DNA of 64,000 nucleotides from Devosia sp. (GTDB taxonomy: Bacteria > Pseudomonadota > Alphaproteobacteria > Rhizobiales > Devosiaceae): positions 124,001-188,000 of the forward strand of contig NZ_JAGIAW010000006.1 of the NCBI RefSeq assembly GCF_017744655.1, given 5' to 3'. The position numbers and the translations under genes are program-made. Position 1 is the first letter of the stretch, and each line of letters starts with the position of its first letter. Below are positions 17,742 to 26,798 of this stretch, one piece after another. The notes under the pieces are model-generated. The model saw nothing but the letters and a program-made list of their open reading frames with translations, had not been told where the DNA came from and did no database searches.

Positions 17742-18659
17742 ATGAAAGCCAAACTTGGGATGTCGCCCATTGCGTGGTGGAACGACGATCTGGTGGAGCT
17801 GAGCGATGATGTGTCGCTCGAAGAGTGCCTGCGGCAATCGCGGTCGGCCGGGTTTACCGGGATGGAGAAGGGGCGGCGGTTTCCGGATGATCCGGAGGTA
17901 ATGCTGCCGATCCTGCGCGCCGCTGACGTGACGCTGTGTGGCGGGTGGTTTTCGGGGACACTGGTCGAGGAAGAACTGGCCGCCAACAAGGACCGCATTC
18001 TGCCGATGATCGAGCTATTCAAGGCGGTCAACGCGCCTTGCATCGTTTATGGCGAAGTGGGGCGGTCTATTCAGGGCAAGCGCGAGATTCCGCTGGCGCG
18101 GAAGCCGAAGCTTTCGGACGATGAGATAAAGGCTTATGGGCGCAAAGTGACCGCGTTTGGCGAGTGGTGCGCCGAGCAGGGCATGCCGCTGAGCTATCAC
18201 CATCATATGGCGGCTGTGGTCGAGACCGAGCCGGAGCTGGATGCGTTCATGGCGGCTTCGGGGGAAGGCATTCCGCTGCTGCTCGATGCGGGGCATCTGG
18301 CCTTTGCCGGCGGCGATCCGCTGCGGGCGATTGATAAGCACCATGGGCGGATCAACCATGTGCATGTGAAGGATATTCGCCGCGCTGTGGTCGATGGGCT
18401 GGATCGGAGCAAGCAGAGCTTTCTGGATGCCGTGGCGCTGGGCGCCTTTACGGTGCCGGGGGATGGGTCGCTCGACTTTGGCGCCATCGTGCAGCGGCTG
18501 GCCGATCATGGCTATGAAGGCTGGTTCGTCGTTGAAGCCGAGCAGGACCCAAAGGCTAACCCGCCGCTGAAAATGGCGCAGGTGGGCCACAAGGAACTGA
18601 TGCGGGTGATGACGGCGGCTGGGTATACCGTCGAGACGCAAGGTTTTCCCAACGGCTAG
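17742..18659 (+). CDS. iolE: 2-keto-myo-inositol dehydratase (IolE)
   Basis: 305 residues from ATG 17742, the usual IolE length; upstream codons in frame come from the repeat and are excluded. It is a TIM-barrel, metal-dependent enzyme of the sugar isomerase/endonuclease IV fold: MSPIAWWNDD near the start, then LSYHHHMAAVVETEPELDAF, LLLDAGHLAFAGGDP and HVHVKDIR with the Glu/Asp/His metal ligands. It dehydrates 2-keto-myo-inositol to the trihydroxycyclohexane-dione used by IolD. A GAGGAGAGA Shine-Dalgarno precedes the start. Confidence 0.93.
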   Translation: MKAKLGMSPIAWWNDDLVELSDDVSLEECLRQSRSAGFTGMEKGRRFPDDPEVMLPILRAADVTLCGGWFSGTLVEEELAANKDRILPMIELFKAVNAPCIVYGEVGRSIQGKREIPLARKPKLSDDEIKAYGRKVTAFGEWCAEQGMPLSYHHHMAAVVETEPELDAFMAASGEGIPLLLDAGHLAFAGGDPLRAIDKHHGRINHVHVKDIRRAVVDGLDRSKQSFLDAVALGAFTVPGDGSLDFGAIVQRLADHGYEGWFVVEAEQDPKANPPLKMAQVGHKELMRVMTAAGYTVETQGFPNG

Positions 18660-18695
18660 GGTTTGATAGAGCTTGCGCAAACAAAGGGTGGGTGC

Positions 18696-18947
18696 ATGGC
18701 TCTCAAGGAAAATGATCTGAACTGGTTCCGGCCGCTGTGGCGGCGCGTGGCCGTGGTGGTGTTTCTGGCAATCTGGCTCGCCTGGGAGGCGATCTGGACC
18801 AAGGAGACGCTCTGGATCGTGCTGGTCGGCGCGGCGCTGGCCTATGCGCTCTATAATTTCTTCTATGCCTTCCCCAAGGAGGAGCCCAAGAATGACGAAG
18901 TCCCCCCTGCTGGTCCGACCGACGAACAAGACCGGTCGGATACATGA
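18696..18947 (+). CDS. Small two-helix membrane protein inside the iol operon (DUF3329-like)
   Basis: 83 residues from ATG 18696. A polar start (MALKENDLNWFRPLWRRVA) leads into two membrane helices, about residues 18-34 and 39-59, and an acidic C-terminal tail. The FRPLWRR opening resembles small alphaproteobacterial proteins I recall as DUF3329; this match is from memory. It follows iolE by 36 bp, and its last 56 bp overlap the start of iolB in another frame, with the iolB ribosome-binding site inside it. No function is known; it may simply be co-transcribed. Confidence 0.65.
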   Translation: MALKENDLNWFRPLWRRVAVVVFLAIWLAWEAIWTKETLWIVLVGAALAYALYNFFYAFPKEEPKNDEVPPAGPTDEQDRSDT

Positions 18948-19692
18948 CGTAACGCCTGCCTCGGCGGGGTGGGCGCATGTCGGCTTCGGGCTGCATCGGC
19001 TGAAAGCCGGCGAGGCCTATGGCGAGGCGACGGACGGGCGCGAGGTTTGCCTTGTCATCGTCGGCGGCAAGGGGCGCTTTGCCGTTGATGGCGAGGATTT
19101 TGGCGAGCTTGGGGAGCGCATGAGCCCGTTTGAAGGGGCTCCCTGGGCTCTTTATGTGCCGGCGGGGCGCAACTGGGCAGTGGATGCCACGACGGACCTG
19201 GAACTGGCCGTGTGCTCGGCGCCGGGCGGCGGGGATTTTCATGCCAAGGTTATTCCGCCGGGGACGCATCCGCGGCTGACACGCGGCAAGGGCGCCAATG
19301 TGAGGCATGTCTACAATATCATGCCCGAGGACGATGGCTCGGCGAACGCGCTGCTGGTGGTGGAGGTGATCACGCCGCAGGGCAATACCTCGTCCTATCC
19401 GCCGCACAAGCACGATCAGGACAATCTTCCGCACGAAAGTTTTCTGGAAGAGACCTACTATCACCGTATGAACCCGCCGCAGGGCTTTGCGTTTCAGCGC
19501 GTCTATACCGATGACCGGAGCCTTGATGAGGCGATGGCGGTCGAGGATGGCGACGTCACCCTCGTACCGCGGGGATATCATCCGGTGGCGACAACGGCGG
19601 GGTATGACCTTTATTATCTCAACGTCATGGCCGGGCCGAAGCGGGTGTGGAAGTTCCACAATGCGCCGGAACATGAGTGGATGCTGAAGTAG
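18892..19692 (+). CDS. iolB: 5-deoxy-glucuronate isomerase (IolB)
   Basis: 266 residues, a bicupin isomerase. The second cupin carries the metal ligands in SSYPPHKHDQDNLPHESFLE and a later HPV; LYYLNVMAGPKRVWKFHNAPEHEWM is a strongly conserved IolB C-terminus. It converts 5-deoxy-glucuronate to 2-deoxy-5-keto-gluconate, the substrate of IolC. The ATG at 18892 is selected because AAGGAGG at 18876-18882 is placed ideally; longer frames begin without such a site. It overlaps the small membrane gene by 56 bp. Confidence 0.93.
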   Translation: MTKSPLLVRPTNKTGRIHDVTPASAGWAHVGFGLHRLKAGEAYGEATDGREVCLVIVGGKGRFAVDGEDFGELGERMSPFEGAPWALYVPAGRNWAVDATTDLELAVCSAPGGGDFHAKVIPPGTHPRLTRGKGANVRHVYNIMPEDDGSANALLVVEVITPQGNTSSYPPHKHDQDNLPHESFLEETYYHRMNPPQGFAFQRVYTDDRSLDEAMAVEDGDVTLVPRGYHPVATTAGYDLYYLNVMAGPKRVWKFHNAPEHEWMLK

Positions 19693-20163
19693 TCAGTCGA
19701 ACATGTTTTCGGGGGCGCTGCCGTCGGTGAGGAAGGCGAACCGGTAGCTTGTGCCGGCTTCATCGGTGGCGTCACAGGTATATTGCGCAGGGCCGGCGGT
19801 GGGATCGCCGGCGAGCGTGCATTTTCCTGATGCCTTTGCATCGACATTATTGTTGCCGCTGCCGTCCTTGCCTTCGGTGATCTGATCGATGGCGAGAACA
19901 AGGTTGCCCTCCTCGGCGCTTGCCGTGCCACTGAGGACGAAGAAACGGCCCGTGGGGTCGTTGGTCCAGATGGACAGGTCCATGCGGCTGTCGGTGTAGA
20001 CCACTTGCATGACTTCCCCGGCGCATAGGCTGGTGAGGTCCTCAGCCCCGGCTACGAAGCTCTGGCACTCGCCGCGGAGGGTGAAGACTGAGTGGGGATC
20101 GGCGCTTTGGGCGGTAGTGGGAGACGCAAGCAGAAGGGCGGGAAGCATGGCGAGTATCTTCAT
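19693..20163 (-). CDS. Hypothetical secreted protein
   Basis: 156 residues with a signal peptide (about 1-18, cleavage near TTAQSA). The mature part has paired cysteines (GECQSF, LCAGEV, KCTLAG, YTCDAT), suggesting two disulfides in the periplasm, and reads like a small beta-rich protein. I do not recognise the family. It lies between the convergent end of iolB, whose stop codon it touches, and iolG on the same strand upstream. There is no evidence that it belongs to inositol metabolism. Confidence 0.6.
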   Translation of the reverse strand: MKILAMLPALLLASPTTAQSADPHSVFTLRGECQSFVAGAEDLTSLCAGEVMQVVYTDSRMDLSIWTNDPTGRFFVLSGTASAEEGNLVLAIDQITEGKDGSGNNNVDAKASGKCTLAGDPTAGPAQYTCDATDEAGTSYRFAFLTDGSAPENMFD

Positions 20164-20236
20164 GGGCTCGTCGGGGTTTGGGCACGCACCAAGCTAAACG
20201 AAAAAAGGGCGCTCAAGTGGCGTCCTTGGTTCTATT

Positions 20237-20280
20237 TGCGGAAATCTCAGGATGGGCCCCGGCCTTCGCCGGGGTGACAT
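20237..20280. repeat. GGCCTTCGCCGGGGTGAC-type repeat
   Basis: GATGGGCCCCGGCCTTCGCC with GGGGTGAC forms a short palindrome (CCCCGGC/GCCGGGG around CTTC). The same right half occurs at 43085-43129. It sits between the secreted-protein gene and the end of iolG. Confidence 0.7.
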
Positions 20281-20288
20281 TGGGGAAG

Positions 20289-21326
20289 CTAACGGCCCTG
20301 GAAGACCGATTTGTCGGCCATGACGCCAGTGATTTCGCTAACTTTTACCGTGCGGCCTTCCTTGGCCGACTTCAGGGCAGCGTCGGCGAGGGCGAGGGCG
20401 ATGAGGCCGTCGGTGCCGCTCGGCGAGGCCGGGGATTTTGATTCAACGAAATCGATGAAGCTGCTGATTTCTCTCGCATATGCCTCGGTGTAGCGGGTCA
20501 TGAAGAAATCGTGCAGCGGCGGGCGGGTGTAGCCGGTGGCGTTGGCGATTTCGATGGAGACCGGGCGCTGGTTTTCGGCGGCGACGGCGCCCTTAGAGCC
20601 ATGGACTTCGATGCGCTGGTCGTAGCCATAGGTGGCGCGGCGGGAGTTCGAGATGGTGGCGTGCTTGCCGGAGGCCGTCGAGAGCATGACAGAGACACTG
20701 TCGAAATCGCCGGCAGTGCCGATGGCGGGGTCGACGAGGACGGAGGCCTGGGCTGTCACGGAGTCGATCTCTTCGCCGAGCAGGAAGCGGGCCATGTCGA
20801 AATCATGGATGGTCATGTCGCGGAAAATGCCGCCGGAGCGCTTGATATAGTCGACCGGGGGAGCGCCGGGGTCGCGGGAAATGATCGTCACCATTTCGAC
20901 GTCGCCGATCTGGCCGTCTGTGATCGCCTGCTTGACGGCCTGGAAGTGAGGGTCGAAGCGGCGGTTGAAGCCGACCATGAGGGTGGCGGAGGTTTCGTCG
21001 ACGACGCGGATGCAGGCTTTTACGCGTTCGATGTCGAGGTCGACGGGCTTCTCGCAGAAGATGGCCTTGCCGGCGCGGGCAAAGCGCTCGATCAGGTCGG
21101 CGTGAGTGTCGGTGGGGGTGCAGATGACGACGGCGTCGATGTCGGCAGAGGCGAGGATGGTGTCGATAGTGCGGACTTCGGCGCCGTATTGGCTGGCGAT
21201 GGCGTTCGCTGCGTCGGCCATGGGATCGGCGACGGCGACGAGCTTCGCCTTGGCATTGGAGCCGATGGCCTTAGCGTGAACTTTGCCAATGCGGCCGGCG
21301 CCGAGCAGGCCAAAACGAACGGTCAT
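20289..21326 (-). CDS. iolG: myo-inositol 2-dehydrogenase (IolG/IdhA)
   Basis: 345 residues from the ATG at 21326, placed by the GGAGG Shine-Dalgarno just upstream; a longer frame would run through intergenic repeats. It is a Gfo/Idh/MocA enzyme: Rossmann motif FGLLGAGRIGKVHAKAI, then FCEKPVDLDIERV with the catalytic Lys, and SGGIFRDMTIHDFDMARFLL with the Asp and His of the active site. It oxidises myo-inositol to 2-keto-myo-inositol with NAD+, the first step of the pathway completed by iolE, iolD, iolB and iolC. It is on the opposite strand with its own promoter region, which carries one TGGAA-N6-TTCTA site. Confidence 0.93.
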   Translation of the reverse strand: MTVRFGLLGAGRIGKVHAKAIGSNAKAKLVAVADPMADAANAIASQYGAEVRTIDTILASADIDAVVICTPTDTHADLIERFARAGKAIFCEKPVDLDIERVKACIRVVDETSATLMVGFNRRFDPHFQAVKQAITDGQIGDVEMVTIISRDPGAPPVDYIKRSGGIFRDMTIHDFDMARFLLGEEIDSVTAQASVLVDPAIGTAGDFDSVSVMLSTASGKHATISNSRRATYGYDQRIEVHGSKGAVAAENQRPVSIEIANATGYTRPPLHDFFMTRYTEAYAREISSFIDFVESKSPASPSGTDGLIALALADAALKSAKEGRTVKVSEITGVMADKSVFQGR

Positions 21327-21384
21327 AGTGGGGTTCCTCCACCCGAAAAATGGTGTGGAATGTTTAGGCGATTTTTGGGTCGGA

Positions 21385-21400
21385 TGGAATGAGAATTCTA
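21385..21400 (+). promoter_or_regulatory. iol operator-like site upstream of iolG
   Basis: TGGAA-TGAGAA-TTCTA, 59 bases before the iolG start. It shares ATGGAA-N6-TTCTA with the site at 13570 before iolC. This links iolG to the same regulator although it is transcribed separately. Confidence 0.55.
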
Positions 21401-21424
21401 GGGAAGAGCACGGGCATTTGTGCT

Positions 21425-21655
21425 TGCCGTCCCCCCCCCACCCGGCCTCCCCCATCAAGGGGGAGGTGAAGGGATTGTGGTGGCGAGGGTTGCGGCGCCA
21501 AACGGCGGGTACGGTGTCATTCCCGCGAAAGCGGGAATCCCTTCGATGCAAACAGAGATCCCCGCTTTCGCGGGGATGACGTCGGGGGTGGGGTAGGAAG
21601 GAAGGCCCCCTCACCCGCCGCTTCGCGGCGACCTCTCCCCCAAGGGAGAGGTGTC
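21425..21655. repeat. Cluster of intergenic palindromic repeats before iolG and after merR
   Basis: Most of this 356-base gap is repeats. 21425-21475 holds GGCCTCCCCCATCAAGGGGG AGG, also found at 26571 and 39046. 21515-21581 is the CATTCCCGCGAAAGCGGGAA inverted repeat. 21604-21652 is CCCTCACCCGCCGCTTCGCG followed by CCTCTCCC and its mirror. Apart from the operator-like site at 21385 no other signal is evident. Confidence 0.75.
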
Positions 21656-21682
21656 GCTACGCGACCAACCGGCAAAGTCGCC

Positions 21683-22138
21683 TCAGTGCTCGCGGGCGCG
21701 TTCGAGGATGCGTTTGCACTCGAGGAGTTCGCGGAGGACTTCGGAGAGTTTTTCGCGCGATTCTTCGTCGAGGCTCGGGTCGGCCAGCATCACGGCTTCT
21801 TCGATTTCGGCCTCGTCGGCAGCGGCCTGGGCTTCTTCGATGAGCGGGATGATCTCGTCCAGCCCCTTGCCTTCGCCGACGGCGATGACGTAGCGCGGGC
21901 CCTGGTCCTTGAGGATCTTTTGGACGCCCTTGATCGTAAAGCCTTGATCGTAGAGCAGGTGACGGATGCCGCGGAGCAGCAGGACGTCTTCGGGGCGATA
22001 GTAACGGCGACCGCCGCCACGCTTCAGGGGTTTTATGGTGGCGAAGCGGGTTTCCCAGAATCGGAGGACGTGCTGAGGAAGATCGAGCTCTTCCGCGGCC
22101 TCTGAGATTGTCCGGAATGCGTCTGGAGACTTGTCCAA
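21683..22138 (-). CDS. MerR family transcriptional regulator
   Basis: 151 residues. The N-terminal winged helix is clear ([25 protein letters not shown], then [20 protein letters not shown]). The C-terminal half is a highly acidic, probably coiled-coil region without metal-binding cysteines, so it is not a metal sensor of the MerR/CueR type. This small MerR protein regularly follows ihfA in Hyphomicrobiales, as here (27 bp after ihfA). Its target is unknown to me. Confidence 0.85.
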   Translation of the reverse strand: MDKSPDAFRTISEAAEELDLPQHVLRFWETRFATIKPLKRGGGRRYYRPEDVLLLRGIRHLLYDQGFTIKGVQKILKDQGPRYVIAVGEGKGLDEIIPLIEEAQAAADEAEIEEAVMLADPSLDEESREKLSEVLRELLECKRILERAREH

Positions 22139-22165
22139 ACCGCCTGCCCCTCCAGTAAGAAAGCC

Positions 22166-22477
22166 TTACTTTTCAGAGGCGACCATAGACTTGTTGATTT
22201 TGGACTTCAACACGTTGCTGGGTTTGAACACAAGAACCTGGCGGGGAAGGATGGGCACCTCTTCGCCGGTCTTGGGATTGCGGCCGATCCGTTCGTTCTT
22301 GGAACGCACCTGGAAGGAGCCGAAAGAGGAGAGCTTCACATTGGCGCCGGTGATCAGCGCGTCGGTGATGAGTTCGAGAACACGTTCGACCAGTTCGGCC
22401 GACTCGGTTCGCGACAGGCCGACAGAACCATAAACAGCTTCCGCCAGGTCCGCCCGCGTTACCGTCTTCTGCGTCAT
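22166..22477 (-). CDS. ihfA: Integration host factor alpha subunit
   Basis: 103 residues, the typical IHF/HU length. [20 protein letters not shown] forms the dimer core helices, [11 protein letters not shown] the saddle, and [15 protein letters not shown] the DNA-intercalating arm with the conserved Pro. The ATG at 22477 starts [11 protein letters not shown]; longer frames include non-conserved residues. It bends DNA as a heterodimer with IhfB at promoters and recombination sites. It follows fabH in the conserved order plsX-fabH-ihfA-merR. Confidence 0.95.
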   Translation of the reverse strand: MTQKTVTRADLAEAVYGSVGLSRTESAELVERVLELITDALITGANVKLSSFGSFQVRSKNERIGRNPKTGEEVPILPRQVLVFKPSNVLKSKINKSMVASEK

Positions 22478-22684
22478 TCGCACCCCCAAGGTTCGGGCTG
22501 GCTTCCCGGGCCAGCGTGATGTTTTTTCTTCCGCTGTCGCCAGTCCGCTTCTGCAGATTGACAGGAAAACCTTCCCTCGATCGACGCGGCCAGTCGGTTT
22601 TCGCTTGGCCTTAACGTCAGGTTCCTCCACCCGGCAGGACACTAACGCCTTGAAACGCTTGAGGTCAATCGACTCAATGCCGGT

Positions 22685-23662
22685 CTACCAGCGAATGAGC
22701 GAGGCCCCCCAGGTGAATCCGCCGCCCATGGCTTCGAGCATGACGAGGTCGCCTTGCTTGATGCGGCCATCGGCCACGGCAACGCTCAGCGCCAGGGGCA
22801 CGGAGGCAGCGGAGGTATTGGCGTGGACATCGACGGTGGTGACGACCTTTTCGGGCGGCAGGCCGAGCTTGGCCCCTGCCCCATCGATGATGCGCTTATT
22901 GGCCTGGTGCGGCACGAACCAGTCGAGATCGTCGACGGTGTAGCCGCCCTGCTCCAGGGCCTTATAGACGACGTCGGTGATCTTGCCGACGGCATGGCGG
23001 AAGACCTCGGCGCCCGCCATATGCACATGGCCGGTGGTGCCGGTGGTCGAGGGGCCGCCATCGACATAGAGCTTTTCCCAATGGTGGCCATCGGAGCGCA
23101 GGGCCGAGGAGAGAACGCCGCGTTCGGGTTCGCCTTCGGCAAGCTCGACACGCTCGAGAATCATGGCGCCGGCGCCATCGCCGAAAAGCACGCAGGTGGT
23201 GCGGTCGGTCCAGTCGAGGAGGCGCGTAAAAGTTTCGGCGCCGATGACGAGGACGCGGTTGGCGAGGCCATTCTTGATGTAGCTGTCGGCCGTGGTGACG
23301 GCATAGACGAAGCCCGAGCAGACGGCCTGAATGTCGAAGGCGAAGCCGTGATGGATACCGAGCTTCATCTGTACGAGGGTCGCGGCGGCCGGGAAGGTGT
23401 AGTCCGGGGTCGTGGTGGCGACGATGATGAGGTCGATGTCTTCCGGCGTCATGCCGGCATTGTCGAGCGCGGCGCGGGCGGCGGCGACGGCGAGGTCGGA
23501 GGTGAACTCGCCGTCGGCGGCGACATGGCGCTCCTTGATGCCGACGCGCTGCTGGATCCACTCATCTGATGTGTCGACGGTCTTGGCCAACTCTTCATTG
23601 GTCAGGATTTTTTGGGGCAGGTAGCTACCGACCCCGCGGACAATTGAACGAACTCTGGTCAC
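22685..23662 (-). CDS. fabH: Beta-ketoacyl-ACP synthase III (FabH)
   Basis: 325 residues. The Cys-His-Asn triad is visible: Cys115 in [14 protein letters not shown], His in [11 protein letters not shown] and Asn in [16 protein letters not shown]. It condenses acetyl-CoA with malonyl-ACP to start fatty acid synthesis in the cytoplasm. It begins with GTG at 23662, and its start overlaps the plsX stop (GTGA), so the two genes are translationally coupled. Confidence 0.96.
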   Translation of the reverse strand: MTRVRSIVRGVGSYLPQKILTNEELAKTVDTSDEWIQQRVGIKERHVAADGEFTSDLAVAAARAALDNAGMTPEDIDLIIVATTTPDYTFPAAATLVQMKLGIHHGFAFDIQAVCSGFVYAVTTADSYIKNGLANRVLVIGAETFTRLLDWTDRTTCVLFGDGAGAMILERVELAEGEPERGVLSSALRSDGHHWEKLYVDGGPSTTGTTGHVHMAGAEVFRHAVGKITDVVYKALEQGGYTVDDLDWFVPHQANKRIIDGAGAKLGLPPEKVVTTVDVHANTSAASVPLALSVAVADGRIKQGDLVMLEAMGGGFTWGASLIRW

Positions 23663-24729
23663 GCCGACTTGGCCTCGGAATCAGAAGGCAGCTCTGACGC
23701 TGCGACATGGACGGGGAAGCGCTTCACGCTATCGCTGATCTTTTCGATCAGGTTGCTGCGCGCCATTTCATAGGCAAGGCCCAGGGCGCTCTTGTAACCG
23801 ACTTCGTCGGTACCGCCATGGGATTTGATGACGACGCCATTGAGGCCCATGAACACGCCGCCATTGACGGCGCGCGGGTCCATCTTGCGGCGCAGGGCGG
23901 TGAGGGCGGACGAGGCGAAGAAGGCGCCGAGCATGCTGATCCAGTTGGCCTTGAGCGCGGTGCGCAGGTAGGTCGCGACCTGGCGGGCGGTGCCTTCGGC
24001 GGTTTTCAGGGCAACATTGCCGACAAAGCCTTCGGTGACGACGACGTCGACCGTGCCCTTGCCGATATCGTCGCCTTCGACGAAGCCGTGATAGGTGAAG
24101 CCTGCGCCATTGGCCTGGCTCAGGATCTTGCTGGCTTCCTTGATGTAGTCGAGGCCTTTTACTTCCTCGGTACCGATATTGAGGAGACCGACGGTGGGCT
24201 TTTCGGAATCAAAGAGCGAGCGGGCAAGTGCGGAGCCCAGAATGGCGTAGTCGACGAGCTGGCGCGCATCGGCACCGATGGTCGCGCCCATATCAAGCAC
24301 GATGATGTCGGAGCGGACCGTGGGCCAGATGGCGGCGATGCCGGGGCGAGAAATGCCTTCCATGGGGCGCAGGCAAAAGGTGGCCATGGCCATCAGCGCG
24401 CCGGTATTGCCACCCGATATGGCGACATCGGCTTCGCCGTCCTTGACGGCCTGGATCGCCATCCACATGGAGGAGACGTTGCGGCCTTTTCGCAGGGCCT
24501 GGCTCGGCTTTTCGTCCATGGCGATCACTTCTTCGCAGTGACGCACCTGGCACGCGGCCTTAAGCCGGGGGAATTCTTCAAGGAGCGGATCGATCTGCTC
24601 CTTGCGGCCATGGAAGATGAAACGGGTGTTCTTGCGCTCGCGCAAGGCGAGGTCGGCGCCGTGAATGACCGCGCGCGGGGCGTGATCGCCCCCCATGGCA
24701 TCCACGGAAATCGTTATAGTTTCGGTCAT
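23659..24729 (-). CDS. plsX: Phosphate acyltransferase PlsX
   Basis: 356 residues from ATG 24729 ([20 protein letters not shown]). The N-terminal motif [12 protein letters not shown] and the later [16 protein letters not shown] and [12 protein letters not shown] are hallmarks of PlsX, which makes acyl-phosphate from acyl-ACP for phospholipid synthesis. An in-frame ATG further upstream would add a non-conserved extension. It lies between the DUF177 gene and fabH, the usual arrangement linking lipid initiation genes. Confidence 0.95.
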   Translation of the reverse strand: MTETITISVDAMGGDHAPRAVIHGADLALRERKNTRFIFHGRKEQIDPLLEEFPRLKAACQVRHCEEVIAMDEKPSQALRKGRNVSSMWMAIQAVKDGEADVAISGGNTGALMAMATFCLRPMEGISRPGIAAIWPTVRSDIIVLDMGATIGADARQLVDYAILGSALARSLFDSEKPTVGLLNIGTEEVKGLDYIKEASKILSQANGAGFTYHGFVEGDDIGKGTVDVVVTEGFVGNVALKTAEGTARQVATYLRTALKANWISMLGAFFASSALTALRRKMDPRAVNGGVFMGLNGVVIKSHGGTDEVGYKSALGLAYEMARSNLIEKISDSVKRFPVHVAASELPSDSEAKSA

Positions 24730-24811
24730 TTCAGCCCGTTTTTCGGCCCGCTTGGGCAGGCATTCCAACATATCCCATAGGCAAGTGGGTGCAAGCCCCG
24801 CCCCGGCGTGT

Positions 24812-25357
24812 TCAGCTCTGGTCCTTATCCCTAAGCCCGCGCAAGGCCGCAAAGGGGCCGCTATCGTCTTCAACCGCGTCGATCCCGATCGTTGCGAGGT
24901 CTTCGCCGTCGCGGCGCGGATAGGGATCGATGGCCAGAGCCAGAGTTTCGATGAGGAGAGCGCTCAGGTCGACCTCCGGCCCGTCGATATGATCGGGAAA
25001 ATCGTCATCTTCAAGGTCGATGAAAATTTCGGTGCCGGGAGCCGGCGCCTTCGCCGTCTGCCCGACCGGCAGGAAGACGCGATCGACTTCTTCGTCGATA
25101 TTCTGCGGGACCGGTTCGAAGCTGACGACGGAGGCCTGGATGATGCGCGCCTTGAGCCGGCCCTGGGCTCTCAGGCCCCCGCGAAACGGGGCGACTATGA
25201 GATCGGCCACGAAACTCTCGACGGCGAGGAGCTTCATGTCCTCGGCAATGCGGGCGCGGGTCGCTTCGTCGGCATTGACGCTGACGGACCGCCCGGCTGT
25301 GGGCAATTTGTCGATGCGAACGATCGCGTCAAAGAGAGGCTCAGGTTGGTCTTTCAT
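24812..25357 (-). CDS. DUF177 family protein (YceD-like)
   Basis: 181 residues, acidic. The conserved C-terminal core includes DGPEVDLSALLIETLALAID followed by PYPRRDGE, the E-x-x-x-L-x-x-P-x-x-P pattern of DUF177/YceD proteins. YceD-type proteins have been linked to 23S rRNA accumulation and normally lie near rpmF-plsX; here the gene is directly upstream of plsX, without rpmF. Its start overlaps the stop of the bc1 chaperone gene (ATGA). Confidence 0.85.
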   Translation of the reverse strand: MKDQPEPLFDAIVRIDKLPTAGRSVSVNADEATRARIAEDMKLLAVESFVADLIVAPFRGGLRAQGRLKARIIQASVVSFEPVPQNIDEEVDRVFLPVGQTAKAPAPGTEIFIDLEDDDFPDHIDGPEVDLSALLIETLALAIDPYPRRDGEDLATIGIDAVEDDSGPFAALRGLRDKDQS

Positions 25358-25878
25358 GCGGCATTTCCGAAAGTCACTGTGCCGCCGGTGATGGTTTCAA
25401 CCGGCAGCGCTGCCAGGGCCTGGTCCTGCGCCATAAAATAGTCGGCGAGAGTGCGGGCATGTTCGATGCCGGCGCCATCGTAGATATTGCGCGAGAACAC
25501 GGCGGCGAGGGCCTCCCTGTCGCCGCGATCCATAGCTTCATTGATGGCAGCAAGAAGGCCGAAAAAGAGATTGCCCATCTTCTGGATTTTCTTGGGGACA
25601 CCGAGATCCCCTGCCCCCATTTCGCGGAGGGACCGGTCCATGTCCTTGAAGAAGAGATCGAAAACGGCTTGGCTGAAGTTCTTGGTGGTCTCGGCGCCGC
25701 GAAGGCGACGGAAGAGCAGCGCCATGTGGAGGCTGATCATGTCGAAACGGCCGGTAACAGTGTCCGGTACGCCCCATTCGGCATAGAAGACAGGTTGCCG
25801 GGATTGCGCCACAATGGCCCGATAGACGCCATAAACAGCGTCGGTGGCCGTGTTTTTGCGGAACAGAGACAGGATCAT
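25354..25878 (-). CDS. Ubiquinol-cytochrome c chaperone family protein (CBP3-like)
   Basis: 174 residues from ATG 25878 (MILSLFRKNTATDAVYGVYR); an ATG at 25914 would add twelve poorly conserved residues. RFDMISLHMALLFRRLRG, FSQAVFDLFFKDMDRSLREM and GDLGVPKKIQKMGNLFFGLL match the alpha-helical Ubiq_cyt_C_chap domain. Family members assist assembly of cytochrome b in the bc1 complex. It is divergent from the bamE-like lipoprotein gene, an order conserved in rhizobia and relatives. Confidence 0.88.
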   Translation of the reverse strand: MILSLFRKNTATDAVYGVYRAIVAQSRQPVFYAEWGVPDTVTGRFDMISLHMALLFRRLRGAETTKNFSQAVFDLFFKDMDRSLREMGAGDLGVPKKIQKMGNLFFGLLAAINEAMDRGDREALAAVFSRNIYDGAGIEHARTLADYFMAQDQALAALPVETITGGTVTFGNAA

Positions 25879-26040
25879 GGGATTGCGCTCAGCCTCGGGA
25901 TGGGTCAAACACATGCAAAGTCAGCCGACCCAATGTCAGCTTGCCAAAAAGCCAGGTTGACAGCTACACATTCCGGCGACCAAAGGGCACGCGCCTTGTT
26001 GTCACGCCTATAGTCGAGAGCCATCGGGAAAGTCAAATTC

Positions 26041-26490
26041 ATGCCCATGCGTATTGCTTCCGCTCCCCTCGCACCGATCGCCGCTGCGGCCCTCCTGGCT
26101 GTTGCGCTGGCCGCCTGCACGAGCAGCACGTCGCTCGTCACCAAGAGGACGCAGGGCTACGAAATTTCCGATAGCGCGATGCAGCAGGTTCGCGTGGGCC
26201 AGAGCCAGGAACTGGTAACGCTGGTGCTCGGCTCGCCGCAGTCGACCAATACCTTTGGCGACCAGACCGCCTGGTACTATGTGCAGACCAAGGTGGCGCA
26301 GACTTCGTTCGGCATGAACACCGCGCTCGAGCGCACCGTGCTCGCGATCTATTTCGACAAGAATAAGAAGGTGGTGGACAAGGCCGTGTACACTGCTGCC
26401 GACGGCAAGGTGGTGGCGGTGGAAAGCCGCCGTACCCCGTCTTATGGCGAGGATCGTACGTTTATCGATCAGATTTTGCAGTCGTTCTGA
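26041..26490 (+). CDS. bamE: Outer-membrane lipoprotein of the BamE/SmpA/OmlA family
   Basis: 149 residues. A lipoprotein signal ends with the lipobox LAAC, giving lipid-modified Cys about residue 26. The mature part has the small alpha/beta BamE fold: VRVGQSQELVTLVLGSPQST, WYYVQTKV, and YFDKNKKVVDKAVYTAADGK. BamE stabilises the beta-barrel assembly machine on the inner face of the outer membrane. ATG codons at 26041 and 26047 are both possible starts. A strong terminator follows. Confidence 0.88.
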   Translation: MPMRIASAPLAPIAAAALLAVALAACTSSTSLVTKRTQGYEISDSAMQQVRVGQSQELVTLVLGSPQSTNTFGDQTAWYYVQTKVAQTSFGMNTALERTVLAIYFDKNKKVVDKAVYTAADGKVVAVESRRTPSYGEDRTFIDQILQSF

Positions 26491-26514
26491 GGTTTTCGGA
26501 ACGCAGAGAATTGG

Positions 26515-26546
26515 AAAAGCCCCGGTTTTGGCCGGGGCTTTTTTGT
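26515..26546 (+). terminator. Terminator after bamE
   Basis: An 11-bp perfect stem, AAAAGCCCCGG with CCGGGGCTTTT around TTTTGG, is followed by further T residues. It begins 25 bases after the stop codon. Confidence 0.92.
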
Positions 26547-26570
26547 TTGATCAAGTGCATCGGGGCTCAC

Positions 26571-26753
26571 GTCACCCCCTCCCGACCTCCCCCATCTAGG
26601 GGGAGGTGAAGGGATGGTGGGTTTGGACGAGGCGGTGCCACACGCTCGATAGGCACCTCCCCCTTGATGGGGGAGGATGGGAGGGGGTGTGGGAGCCACA
26701 ATGCGGAGCGTGGGAACACCCCTCCCCGTCAAGGGGAGGGTGTCGCACCGAGT
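26571..26753. repeat. Block of GGGGGAGG palindromic repeats
   Basis: Three palindromes in a row: GACCTCCCCCATCTAGGGGG AGGTG near 26590, GGCACCTCCCCCTTGATGGG GGAGG near 26655, and CCCTCCCCGTCAAGGGGAGG G near 26722. They occupy the space between the bamE terminator and the nusB 3' end. The same units occur at 21425 and 39046. Confidence 0.8.
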
Positions 26754-26798
26754 GCGTGGGAGCTTTGGGTGATGGTCTTTGTCAGGGAGACCTGACGG

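Noticed and set aside
20289..21614. A longer iolG reading frame starting at 21614
   Set aside because: The extra 96 codons come from palindromic repeats, and a good ribosome-binding site precedes the ATG at 21326.
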